Shown: piece after piece, positions 1-9,830 of the stretch
How the letters are laid out: each line of letters opens with the position of its first letter
Numbering within the stretch: the first letter of the stretch is position 1
Position numbers and translations under genes: made by a program
Notes under the pieces: model-generated
The model's input: the letters and a program-made list of their open reading frames with translations, nothing else
What the model was told of the DNA's origin: nothing
Databases searched by the model: none
Assembly (NCBI RefSeq): GCF_901933205.1
Contig: NC_044597.1
Span: forward strand, 1,365,626-1,429,625
Reading direction: 5' to 3'
Source of the DNA: Camarhynchus parvulus
Taxonomy: Eukaryota > Chordata > Aves > Passeriformes > Thraupidae
Length of the DNA: 64,000 nt

Positions 1-49
1 AGGGCATGAAGCCATCCACACCCAAATCATGTCCTTCAGCCAGATGTCC

Positions 50-425
50 CTGGGACTGATGCCTTGAGAAGGCTGACCTAGAACGGAGACTGGACAGAGC
101 TAAGGAACAAAGTAGGGATTTATTAGGAGGCCTCAATGGATCCACTTTGGGTAGTACAAGAGCCCTGCAAAGCTACACACCAGGTGAACCCAAAATGGTC
201 ACAAAATGCCCCACCAGTCATTGGGTCTCACACTTTTGTAAGTTTTAGTCTATTAGCATATTGGAGTTAATTCTCCAATTACAGCTTTAGGTTATGCAGT
301 CCTATCCTTGTTTTTCTCTCTTCAGCCCACGTTGTTTATGCTCTTGGGCCTGAAATTTGGATCATTTGTCCTTTGTGAGAAATGTGCATTTTATGATTGG
401 CTTTTTGCAAATATTAAAATGAATA
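50..425 (-). mobile_element. LTR fragment (ERV), limits uncertain
   Basis: On the minus strand an AATAAA-type polyadenylation signal lies near 118 within a stretch that looks like the R/U5 part of an avian LTR. No terminal repeats or target duplications could be set. The assignment rests on general LTR architecture and is weak. Confidence 0.4.
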
Positions 426-432
426 TTATATG

Positions 433-1000
433 TGTTGTGTTAGAAAGTAATGCTGTATTAATTTTTTTAGTAGTGTGTTAAATATAGTTTTAGGTTATAA
501 CAAAATGTTAAAATAGAAACTATGCTAAGTAAGATACTTTTTTTAAAGAAAAGACTTGCACTGAGATAGCAGCCACAGGACACCTGAATCTTTCAGAGAA
601 AGAGAATTTATTGCCCTCTTATCAGAAGAAATGAACTTCTTCCTGCCTCGCTGAGGCCTGAAGACACTGTCAGGATTCAGAGGAAGAAGCTGACACTGAC
701 CAGACAGAATCCTGTACTTGAATGGAATTTATCCATCATGTATGAGGTGTATGAATATCCAACAAGCTATTGCTTTTAAGGGTTAATCCTCTGTTAATGT
801 GGGTCCTTTTTTGGGCTCGTGCTGCCCAGAAAAAGGTACCCGGACTGTCCATAACTCTTTGTTTCTATTGTTTCACATTGTCCTAATCCAAATTGTCCAA
901 ATTTTTATTACTCTAATTGTATTACTATTTTTATAACCATTTTATTACTATGAAACTTTTAAAATTTTAAAAACAAGTGATTGGGGTTTTTCACACTCTC
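433..1000 (-). mobile_element. Solo LTR, ERVL-like
   Basis: The stretch begins TGTTGTGTTAGAAAG, and its right-hand part ends around GTTTTTCACA, as in zebra-finch ERVL-type LTRs. A minus-strand AATAAA occurs near 605. The 5-bp word ATATG is present at 428-432 and 1001-1005 and could be the target duplication, but the right end would then not finish in CA. The limits are therefore approximate. Confidence 0.55.
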
Positions 1001-1079
1001 ATATGAAGCCCAGACCCACCCACTAAAGCAGTAGAGAACCTGAAAAACACAAAAACTAAAACCTGCAGCAGCTGTGCCA

Positions 1080-1700
1080 TGGGGGGGCTGTGTCTCTGTC
1101 TCTCTGGGATCCTCTCAGGAACCCCCGGCCAGCCCCAAGTCAGCAGACAGCGGAGAGACACAGTCCTGTGCCCCGAGGGTACTGAGGGCACCTGGGCTGG
1201 TCACCTTTGCAGCAGGAGAGACACCAGAGACATGGGTAGAAGATAAAGGGCTGACTCTTAGCAGGGGTCAATCCAAGGTTTATTCTAGGAGTCCCAAAGG
1301 AGCCCCTACACCTCAGGGGGCTCCTTCCGAGAGCCCCGGGAGATGTGCCAAGGTTACATTTAAAGGGAGGTGGAAACCCAAAGTAGATAACATTTTACTG
1401 ACCAATAAGTGACCCTGAGGGATGGGTACTGGGCGAGAGACATTTAGGACAGCGTATGGGGCACGGCTTGGGGGGCTGACCCCTGGCCTCTGGCTAATCA
1501 CTCGAGGACCTGGACCGAAGCTTCTGGATGGAGGGGATGGGATACTGAGTGATGGACAGAGAGCCAGGGTGGGGGTTTGGGGATGATCTCATCCAGGGAG
1601 AGGGATAGCACAGGTAAAGGGACGGGGGTACAGTCTGGGATGAACCATTTGGGAAAAATATGAGGATACAAACCAAAACTACTTCAAAGTATTACAAAGT
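1080..1700 (-). mobile_element. LTR fragment (ERV), limits uncertain
   Basis: A minus-strand AATAAA (in GAATAAACCTTGG, near 1280) and overall composition suggest an LTR. Termini were not identified and the family is unknown. Confidence 0.4.
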
Positions 1701-1732
1701 ATAAAAACACACTACAACAGGCGTCGGAGCAT

Positions 1733-2336
1733 TGGGGGGTAGAACGGTCAGGATACACAGACATGAGAGATCTCTGCAGCCAGGTCGTGGAACTTGGGGT
1801 TTATTGCAAAGGGCCTGGGTGCAGGGCCCTGCTGGGAGCTGCCAGCCACAGCTCAGAGCAGGCCTGAGAGAAGAGAGGGGTAGAGAGGATGAGAGGGTGA
1901 GCGAGTAAAAGGGTAAGACCGTAAGGGAGTAAGAGAGTGATGTTCCTGTTATAATACAATAAATCTTCTTCTGTGTTGAATATTCTAATTCTCACTAACC
2001 AATCTAGTACAAGATACAAATCCTATAGCATTTCCATACAGCCTATAAGAATCATTACATTACCATCCTGTGTTACATTTTAAACCCTAAAAACTCCTCT
2101 TTGGGCCCCTTCTGCCAAGCTGTAGGGTTTGCTCTGACCCTTGGGCCTGTCTGCAAGCAGAGGGTGTTGTTCCATCAAAAGGGAATCACCTTCAGGTAGC
2201 CATGCCATTGTTTTCCAGTTGTTCAGTAACTGAGGGATCTCAAAGCTTGCTTTCATTTCAATCTCGCTTATAGTTTCTATATTCTCAAAATCTTTTACCA
2301 GGCAATCATATTTATAAGCTTTCCTGTTTCATCTTC
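1733..2336 (-). mobile_element. ERV 3'-end fragment with LTR, copy 1
   Basis: This ~0.6-kb sequence is repeated almost identically at 3384-4004. On the minus strand it carries the end of an open frame (ending near the word LAEGAQRGV), a purine-rich stretch and then an LTR-like segment beginning TGTAACACAGG, with AATAAA near 1803. That is the order expected at the 3' end of an endogenous retrovirus. The frame is broken in this copy (an in-frame stop just before the shared part). No viral function is inferred. Confidence 0.6.
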
Positions 2337-2344
2337 TGTTGCAG

Positions 2345-2937
2345 TGTGATGTAATAGCCTGTCTCAGTTATCTCCATTCCTTCCCCAGGTGTGCCAATAC
2401 CCTCTCCCTTCCCCTTCCATTGCCTCCTGCTGACAGCTGTCCGTGAATCTCGGTATGCCAGCAAGGGCATCGTGTGATTGGTGAAGATCAAAAGATGCCT
2501 CTCAGCCCTGGGGACATTGGGCCATCCAGGTGTCATTTGTCCCGAGACTTTTCCCCCCCTTACCTGGTTGGTGGGATCCCTACCCCTTCCCTGCCCCTCT
2601 CCCTGGGGTTAAAAGACACAGCAACCATGTGATTTCTTGGTTCTGTTCGAGCTGTTGCTGCATTCAGAGGCCTGTGGGCCAGGAATAAAGCTCTGGATCC
2701 AAACCCCCCAGCAGAACTGACTCCTTTTCCATCACCATCACCTAAAGCCTTTCCTCCAGAGGTAAACCTGAGCTCCTGCAAGCCTGGACTTGTCCCAAGC
2801 GCCAGCTGCAGCATCCAGCCAGCCAAAGGTGTCTCTGAGGTGAAACCACCACAGCTGCCGCCCTTGGTCAAGCAGCAAGGGCCAGATGAGCCCAGGCACG
2901 TTCCGTCCGGCAATATTGGGATTCAATTCCAATATAT
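2345..2937 (+). mobile_element. LTR, betaretrovirus (ERVK)-like, 5' limit uncertain
   Basis: The plus strand shows a TATA-like TTAAAAG at 2609-2615 and a polyadenylation signal AATAAA at 2684-2689. It is followed at 2938 by a primer-binding-site-like sequence starting TGGCGC, complementary to the 3' end of tRNA-Lys. That order (promoter, polyA signal, U5, PBS) identifies a plus-oriented LTR. No gag or pol sequence follows; the element stops after the tRNA-like part. The 5' limit is only an estimate. Confidence 0.6.
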
Positions 2938-3000
2938 TGGCGCTCAACGTGCGGCATGAACCCACGACCCTGAGATTAAGAGTCTCATGCTCTACCGACT
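2938..3000 (-). pseudogene. Reverse copy of tRNA-Lys(CUU) with CCA, attached to an LTR
   Basis: Read on the minus strand, these 63 nt match tRNA-Lys(CUU) positions 14-76 without any gap. They include the anticodon loop CTCTTAA, the T-arm and a 3' CCA that is not encoded in eukaryotic tRNA genes. Against the family sequence as known to me there are four mismatches, at tRNA positions 57, 58, 62 and 70. The 5' 13 nt, including half the acceptor stem, are missing, so it cannot fold as a working tRNA. It is best explained as cDNA copied from the primer tRNA of the adjoining LTR element. Confidence 0.75.
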
Positions 3001-3039
3001 ATTTAATTCCAACAATCTTCCCCAACAGCAGGGCCGTAC

Positions 3040-3263
3040 CTGTGGTAGATGTCCTGCAGAGCCTCCTGGAAGCGGAGCAGCACCTTGGGCGGGGCGGGCC
3101 AGGGGATGGAGCGGCCGCGGTCGGGCAGGTCCCGCACGCCGCGGAAGCGCCGCAGGAGCTCGCGCAGGTGGGAACGCACCTTGTGGCGCCGGTAGTGCCG
3201 CACGATGGTCAGCGCCGCCCGCGTCCGCCGGTAGCGCAGCCGGGCCAGCGTGCCCCTCCACAC
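3040..3263 (-). CDS. MYO1D: MYO1D coding exon 17 (IQ motifs, lever arm; GC-rich)
   Basis: The exon encodes residues ~708-782: VWRGTLARLRYRRTRAALTI, then VRHYRRHKVRSHLRELLRRF and IPWPAPPKVLLRFQEALQDI ending YHR. It completes IQ1 (LFLQKVWRGTLAR) and contains IQ2 (AALTIVRHYRRHKVR), the calmodulin-binding lever arm, then the linker to the TH1 tail. The acceptor is CCCTGCAG|GTG and the donor CACAG|GTACGG. It is 224 nt, 74 codons plus two bases. About 29 CpG lie in the exon, far more than in its surroundings. The next exon (TH1 tail) lies beyond the left edge. Confidence 0.95.
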
Positions 3264-3383
3264 CTGCAGGGACACACAACAGCATTGTTGGCTTTCCACA
3301 CTTTTCCTGTGCTGCACAGATTTATAGTTTTGTTTCGAGGGAAAGGACTTCCTCTGCCATCCTGTAAGCAGAGTGTAGGTGTG

Positions 3384-4004
3384 TCGGGGGGTAGGAGGGT
3401 CAGGATGGAGGGAGATGAGAGATCTCTGCAGCCAGGTCATGGAACTTTGGGTTTACTGCAAAGGGCCTGGGTGCAGGGCCCTGCTGGGAGCTGCCAGCCA
3501 CAGCTCAGAGCAGGCCTGAAAGAAGAGAGGGGTAGAGAGGACGAGAGGGTAAGAGCATAAAAGGGTAAGAGAGTAAAAGGGCAAGAGAGCAAAAGCGTAA
3601 AAAAGCGAGGTTCCCATTACAATACAATAAATCTTCTTCTGTGTTGAATATTCTAATTCTCACTAACCAATCTAGTACAAGATACAAATCCTATAGCATT
3701 TACATACAGCCTATAAGAATCATTACATTACCATGCTGTGTTACATTTCAAACCCTAAAACTCCTCTTTGGGCCCCTTCTGCCAAGCTGTAGGGTCTGCT
3801 CTGACCCCTGGACCTATCTGCAAGCAGAGGGTGTTGTTCCATCAAAAGGGGATCACCTTCAGGTGGCCATGCCATTGTTTTCCAGTTGTTCAGTAACTGA
3901 GGGATCACAAAGCTTGCTTTCATTTCAATCTCACTGATAGTTTCTACATTCTCAAAATCTTTTGCCAGACAATCATATTGATAAGGCTTTCCTGTTTCAT
4001 CTTC
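3384..4004 (-). mobile_element. ERV 3'-end fragment with LTR, copy 2
   Basis: This is the second copy of the element at 1733-2336, in the same orientation, on the other side of exon 17. The stretches around CTGCAGCC, the AATAAA-like region and the word LLNNWKTMAW in the minus frame agree closely. In this copy the minus-strand frame stays open further upstream than in copy 1. Both copies lose similarity at nearly the same point. Confidence 0.6.
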
Positions 4005-4081
4005 CCCAGCAGACGAAGTGGCATTCCCTGGCATTTCCCAGGGATCCATCCCCACCTGTACTTACCCTCCAACACAACCCA

Positions 4082-4156
4082 CCAAGCAGAAGACTGTATT
4101 TATTTTTCCTTGCAGAATTGAACTGGAAGGATAATGAACCTCCCTGCTCACCATGG
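4082..4156. repeat. 75-bp direct repeat, left copy
   Basis: This matches 4613-4687 with three mismatches, all transitions, over 75 nt (start CCAAGCAGAAG, end CTCACCATGG). The two copies bracket an LTR with a large microsatellite. Confidence 0.9.
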
Positions 4157-4612
4157 GCCCCCGACGAAGGAGAGGAATGGTGAGGAAGACTCCATCTTAT
4201 CAGAAGGCTAATGAATTACTCATTATACTATATTATTCTATACTATATTACTATTAGTTATCATTCTATTCTATTATATATTATATATTATATATTATAT
4301 AGTTTTATATTATATAGTTTTATATATAATATATAGTATATTATATATTATATTATATTATATTATATTATATTATATTATATTATATTATATTATATTA
4401 TATTATATTATATTATATTATATTATATTATATTATATTATATTATATTATATTATATTATATTATATTATATTATATTATATTATATTATATTATATTA
4501 TTTTTCTATACTAAATTATTCTTACTATATTACATTACATTTAAACTCAACCCTGCACACACTGCACAGAATCTCGTGACTGTCAGCAACAGTCCCGACA
4601 CACACACACCCC
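4157..4612 (-). mobile_element. LTR with internal (TATTA)n expansion
   Basis: The left end (GACTCCATCTTATCAGAAGGC) and the right part (around CACTGCACAGAATCTCGTGAC) match, in reverse complement, the LTR at about 21301-21655. The AT-rich middle has expanded into a pentanucleotide repeat. Termini were not resolved because the element is bracketed by unusual 75-bp repeats. Confidence 0.6.
4351..4500. repeat. (TATTA)30 microsatellite
   Basis: This is an uninterrupted pentanucleotide tract of 150 bp, 30 units, inside an LTR. Imperfect AT repeats extend it to the left to about 4240. Such length implies high mutability. Confidence 0.95.
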
Positions 4613-4687
4613 CCAAGCAGAAGATTGTATTTATTTTTCCTTGCAGGATTGAACTGGAAGGATAATGAGCCTCCCTGCTCACCATGG
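4613..4687. repeat. 75-bp direct repeat, right copy
   Basis: This is the right-hand partner of 4082-4156, differing at three transition sites. It is too long for a retroviral target duplication. Confidence 0.9.
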
Positions 4688-5194
4688 TCCTGTCACAGAC
4701 TTTATTTCCCTCTGAGAAAGATCCCACAGCACATCAAGCCTTCTATCTACAGAAGGATTAATTAACTACCCAAGGCTGTTTTCATCATGACAGTTGCTTT
4801 GTGAAGCTGATGTCAGAGGCTCTCCAGACAGCTCCACTGACAGTCCTTCCATGCAGCCCAGAAATGCTCAGGCAGCAATCAGTGCAGAGCTGTGAGGGGT
4901 TGCTCCTCTCTAGACATGCTCAGTTTAAAGAGAAATACAGAGATTTTGGGGGTGTCAAACCCTTCATAAGCAGAGAACTCTGTTCTTTCAGCCCCTGTCA
5001 GAGTGCTCTCTCCTCGCTGTCCCTGTGGGGGATGTTTGTTTCCCTTTCCCTACAGACACAACCCATGGAGTTCTGGCTGAGCCTGGGCAGTTCTTCAGCT
5101 CCCAGCACTTTATGGAGCATCAAACTCATCAGTGGAGCCCATTTCTGCTCTCACACAGCAGAACAGAGCCCAGACCCTGCACAATCCTGCCCAC

Positions 5195-5560
5195 ACAGAA
5201 TCACAGCATTATAGAATGATTTGGGTTGGGAAAAACCTGAAAGATCCTCCAGTGCCATGATGGGGACACCTTCCACTGTCCCAGGCTGCTCCAAGCCCCA
5301 ATGTCCAACCTGGGATGCAGGGGCAGCCCCAGCTGCTCTGAGCACCTGTGCCAGGGCCTGCCCACCCTGCCAGGGAACAATTCCCAACTCCCAAGATCCC
5401 ATCCAGCCCTGCCCTCTGGCACTGGGAGCCATTCCCTGGGTCCTGTCCCTCCATCCCTTGTCCCCAGTCCCTCTCCAGCTCTCCTGGAACCTCCCTGGAA
5501 GGGGCTCTGAGCTCTCCCTGGAACCTCCCTTTCTCCAGGCTGACCATCCCTTCTGGTGGA
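5195..5560 (-). mobile_element. CR1 LINE 3' fragment
   Basis: The left edge (AGAATCACAGCATTATAGAAT) is the reverse complement of the CR1 3' tail. It is followed by the typical 'GGGTTGGG…AAGATCCTCCAGTGCC…CACCTTCCACTGTCCCAGG' run. It is 5'-truncated as usual for CR1. Long open frames here are chance frames of the repeat. Confidence 0.85.
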
Positions 5561-7167
5561 AGGTGTCCCTGCCCATGGCAAGGGGTGGGACTGGCTGTCC
5601 CTTCCAACCCCAACCACTCTGGGATTCTGAGAACAACCCAGGGAGCTCCATGGCAGCCTCAGCCCCTGCCAGGGCTGCTCTCAGGGAGGGTGTGGGACTA
5701 AAGAACATTTCAGTGCCTGAGGGGAGAGCTGGGGAAGCAAGGCAGGACATGGGACAGTGAAGGGAAAGGCAAGAGCAGGAAGCACAAAAGCCACAGCAGA
5801 AACTGAGCCCACCAACCAAACCCAGGGAGCTGGGACTGAGAATCTCATCCCTGTGCGCAGACAAAATATTAAACAACATGTTCCTTATTTATTCCTTGAG
5901 GCCATTAGACAGAGGGGAGGCAGCAACCCCTGCACACGTGCTGTGCTCAGCAGTCACTAACCACACTCAGTTACCACTGTGCTTTTAGCTCAGATTGGTG
6001 CAGCTTCAGCCATGCAAAGACCTCAGAGCTGCTGGGAAGCTCAAGGCTCAAAACTTCCTGCCTAAACCAGACTTGCACAAGGCCTGGACTTCACCCAAAA
6101 TGTGTAAGGCTGGATTAAACCTGGCATTTCCCTCTCTGAAGGCAGAGCAGGCTCTGAAACTCTGAATTTGACAGAATCACCAGCTAGGATCCAAAAACTG
6201 AGCATCCAAAGAGTACTGGGGATATTTTTTTAAAGAAAAGCAAAGAAGATTTGGATTGCTTGAGATAGTTAAGCATAGACTGAAGAGGCGTAAAATGTAC
6301 CTGTAAGAGATGTATGGACAACAAACAAAATAAACTGGGCAAAACCCTACTGCCAATTTCTCATTTTTGAATTTACTGAGAACAGAAATGAGGAACAAAG
6401 GGCTCCAGGCCTCAGTGAACAATCCTTGGGTGTTACAGGAGGTCTCAAGAAAAGAACAGACACAGTAAATCCCTGTAAGCTGCTCAAGACTTTGCAGAGG
6501 CTCACTGCTGTCAGCTGTTCCCTGGACCAGAACAAAGTCTTGGTTTTGTTTCCTTGGGCTGGAAGCAGCCATGCTGTTGAGGGAAGTCTCTCACTGTGGT
6601 TACTTCTCCCACCAGTCAGACATGCCTGGAACAAAGGCTGGAACAGATTGCCCCCGTGTTGTATCAGCTGCATCGCTGCAGAAATTGGCTTCACAGCAAG
6701 AGGTGTCACAATTGTACAAACACTGGCCTCCCAAATCCAATTATCCAGCTCAGACATGCCCCTGGCTACACACACAGCAAACCATTAATGAAAAGCATGT
6801 TCTCAAATCAAGTTGTCATAACTGGAGAACCCCCTGCCAGTGAGGACCTTCCATGGCACCACAGCAGTGCCTCAAAGGTGAGGAAACAAAGGGAAGGACA
6901 AACTTCTCCCAGGGAATGGGGGACAAATATTTTCTAAATTAACTGTTTTTCTGGCTTGGTGGTTTTGTTTTCCACTGCAGCTCAAAGAAGCCCCTTAGTA
7001 ATGCTGAGCTGCCACGGTGACCTGGCTGCCCCATGGTCCCATGGAGCCATCCAGAAACCTGGAATGGTCAGTCCTGGGGACAAGAGGAGGTGTCAAAGCA
7101 AAACCTCCCTGTTGGGCAGGTGCTTTGTGTAGCTGTGAGCAGCAGGACAGAGATCAGACAAACAAGG

Positions 7168-7395
7168 ATCACAGAATCCTGGAATCACAGGATGGTTTGG
7201 AGAGACCTTAAAAAAGATCCAGCTCCAACCATCTGCCTTGGGCAACCTTCCACTATCCCAGGTGGCTCTGAGCCCCATCCAACCGGGCCTTGGACACTTC
7301 CAGGGATCCAGGGGCAGCCACAGCTGCTCTGGGCAGCCTGTGCCAATGCATTTCCAGAACAAGCAGCTCCAGGAGGCTGAAGTGCTCCTGCCAAC
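7168..7395 (-). mobile_element. CR1 LINE 3' fragment
   Basis: It begins with the CR1 tail in reverse (ATCACAGAATCCTGGAATCAC) and runs through the 'GGCTCTGAGCCCCATCCAACC' and 'GGGGCAGCCACAGCTGCTCT' blocks. Confidence 0.85.
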
Positions 7396-8387
7396 TCACA
7401 CCTTCCTCAGGTTTGAATATTGGGAGAGCTCTACCCAATGCACCTTTTCAGTTCATAACTCAAGAACATTGAGCCCTGTAAAATCAAATTAAACACATTA
7501 AATTTCCAGAGGGAAGTTTACACAGCCTGTAACAGATTCTCCTGTTGCAAAGGTGTGCTGGGGGCCAAGGAGGGCCAAACCCCAACAGAAGGATTTGTGC
7601 ATGCAGGGTTCTGCTTCTCCCCTTTATGCCTCTGCACCCAAGGTAAGATCCAAGGGATTTTCATGCCCAGGTCCAAAGAGATTCAGTAGATCATCCCTCA
7701 GACCTGACAGCCACAGGCACCTCAGAATTCCCACTTCAATCCAGCCACATCCCAGCCAGCTGGGGGCATCAGAACAGAGTAAAGCAGCCTGGGATGGCAG
7801 AGCCCTGTGCCATCCCCCCCACAGGCAAGAATAAATCCATACTTCCCTTTCCCCCTCCTGTGGCTTTCCCTGCTGGTTAACCTGATTTCCCATGGGAATG
7901 AGACTGAAGATCTGTCCCTGCCTGACCTCCTGAGATTGCCCTGACAGCTCCTGAATCCTGAGCCAGCTCCCAGCCAAGCTGACAGAGGAGCAGGAGCCTC
8001 CACAAGGCAAAGTCTCTTTATCTTTCAGGAAAAATCAGCCACAGGGCAGAAGGAACCTGAAATCAGAGTGACATTGCTGGAACAGCTTCAGCTCCAGCTC
8101 CAGAGCCATCTGCCTCCCCAGATCCCAAATCCCAACCAGCAGACACAGAGCCACCAGCCAAGCACCACGGGCAGAGGAGCCCAGGAGGCTCTGGCAGCAT
8201 CCCAGAGGGATGGGGAGGTGGAAATGTGTGTGGGGCACGAGGGAGGGGGTGGAGGATGCCATGGCTCCCAAAAAACCAGTTTGATGGCAGTTTTCCAAGT
8301 GACCCCTCTGGAGCAGCCTCCAGGGCAGTGCCATCGATCAGAGCCCAGCCCAGAGACCCAGCAGGAGCAAAGGGACAGGGTGGCATT

Positions 8388-9094
8388 TTCAGGGTCCCCA
8401 GGATGAAAGAGGAAATGAGAATCTGACTCCATGTTCTTAGAAGGCTAATTTATTATTTTATGGTATTATATCATATCATATCACATCATATCATATTATA
8501 TTATATTATATTATATTGTATTATATTATATTATATTGTATTATATTATATTATATATCATATTATATTATATTATATTATATTATATTATATTATATTA
8601 TATTATATTATATTATATTATATTATATTATATTATATTTATATTTATTATATCATATCATATTATATTATATATATATATTATATTATATATATTATAT
8701 CATAATAATATCATATCATATTATATTATATTATATTATATTATATCATATTATATTATATTATATCATATCATATTATATTATATTATATCATATTACG
8801 CGAGGGTAAAACTATACTAAAGAATAGAGAAAGGATACAGACAGAAGGCTTAACAAGGTACTAATTAAAAACTTGTGACTGCTTCAGAGTCCTGACACAG
8901 CTGGACCATGATTGGTCATTAAGTAAGAACAATTCACATGTTGGATAAAAAAAATCTCCAACCACATTCCAAAGCAGCAAAACACGGAGAAGCAATCAGA
9001 TAATTATTGTTTTCATTTTTCTCTGAGGTTTCTCAGCTTCTCAGGAGAAGAAATCCTGGTGAAGGGATTTTTCCAGAAAATGTGACAGTGACAG
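8388..9094 (-). mobile_element. Solo LTR with internal ATTAT expansion
   Basis: The flanks match the LTR at 22480-22865: 'GACTCCATGTTCTTAGAAGGC' on the left and 'CTCAGCTTCTCAGGAGAAG…' plus 'GATTTTTCCAGAAAATGTGACA' on the right. It is more diverged than that copy. Its AT-rich segment is blown up to some 340 bp of pentanucleotide repeat. Confidence 0.7.
8460..8797. repeat. ATTAT/ATATC pentanucleotide microsatellite
   Basis: About 340 bp of pentamers, purest from about 8559 to 8638, with TATAT, CATAT and TATTT variants. Plus-strand frames rich in Tyr/Ile are products of this repeat only. Confidence 0.95.
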
Positions 9095-9657
9095 GACAGG
9101 ACATGGAGTAGATTGTCCCCAGGAGGAAAACCTAAGGAGACTTTGGGCTTGGGGAGGGAACAACCAGCAGCATGTGCTGATTCCTCAGTGTGAGCAGGCA
9201 GGGAAGGGCCCACGAGCAAACCACAGATACAAGAGCAGAGGCAATAATGATTATGTTAAAAATGGAAAGAAAGCGAGTTTTTTGGCTTAAAAAACCCTCC
9301 AAAGAGCACCATAAACCAAACAACAAACCAAACAACATTCCCCCATCCTGCTCCCACCCATGGTCTCTCCTCACCTCTTTCAATACCTTTGCCTTCTCTA
9401 TGCTTTGTCCTCCTAAAATTCAGGGGAGGAAAAATGAAGAGGGCAATGGAAATCAGGACTGAAGGGCTAAGAGAGGGATAGAGAGAAAGGAAAAGGTTGT
9501 TCCAAAGTCTGAACAGAGCTCAACCTCCTGACCATTACAAAGAATATTTATTTCTACACAGCTGCTCCCAGTGAGGAAGTTCCTTGCTGTTCTTTCTTCA
9601 CTCTCCAGAGACCTCTGCCAATTCCAGTGTTTTAAATGGGATATTCCATAGAAACAT

Positions 9658-9830
9658 CACCCATGGAATCCCAAACCCCAGCTGGAAGGGACCTTAAAGC
9701 CCATCCAGTCCCACCCTGCCATGGGCAGCTCCCACCATCCCAGGCTGTTCCAAGCCCCACCCAACCCAGCCTTGGACACTGCGGCAGGGATGGGGCAGCC
9801 TCAGCTTTCCTCCAGTCCCTTTTATTCCCT
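9658..9830 (-). mobile_element. CR1 LINE 3' fragment
   Basis: It contains the reversed CR1 3' region 'GGAAGGGACCTTAAAGCCCAT' and 'CCACCCTGCCATGGGCAG', then 'CCCAGGCTGTTCCAAGCCCC'. Confidence 0.8.

Larger units (their letters stand above)
1..3039 (-). other. MYO1D intron 17 (5' part only)
   Basis: This is the start of the intron after exon 17. It is almost entirely LTR-derived: at least four LTR or ERV fragments in a row, then the LTR plus tRNA-Lys copy next to the splice donor. No TH1-tail coding exon is visible. Confidence 0.8.

Noticed and set aside
1..2344. MYO1D TH1-tail exons to the left of exon 17
   Set aside because: No open stretch resembling the expected tail sequence was found; the region is LTR-derived.
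2938..3000. Functional tRNA-Lys gene
   Set aside because: The first 13 nt are missing, so the acceptor stem and part of the D-arm cannot form. A CCA is present in the DNA, which marks a reverse-transcribed copy.
2886..3560. 224-codon plus-strand open frame
   Set aside because: It is antisense to MYO1D exon 17, whose high GC content suppresses stops; it also runs through the tRNA copy.
5151..5879. 242-codon minus-strand open frame
   Set aside because: It overlaps a CR1 3' fragment and shows no protein family; GC-rich CR1 tails often give long chance frames.
8460..8820. Tyr/Ile-rich open frames of 81-97 codons
   Set aside because: They are translations of an ATTAT microsatellite.
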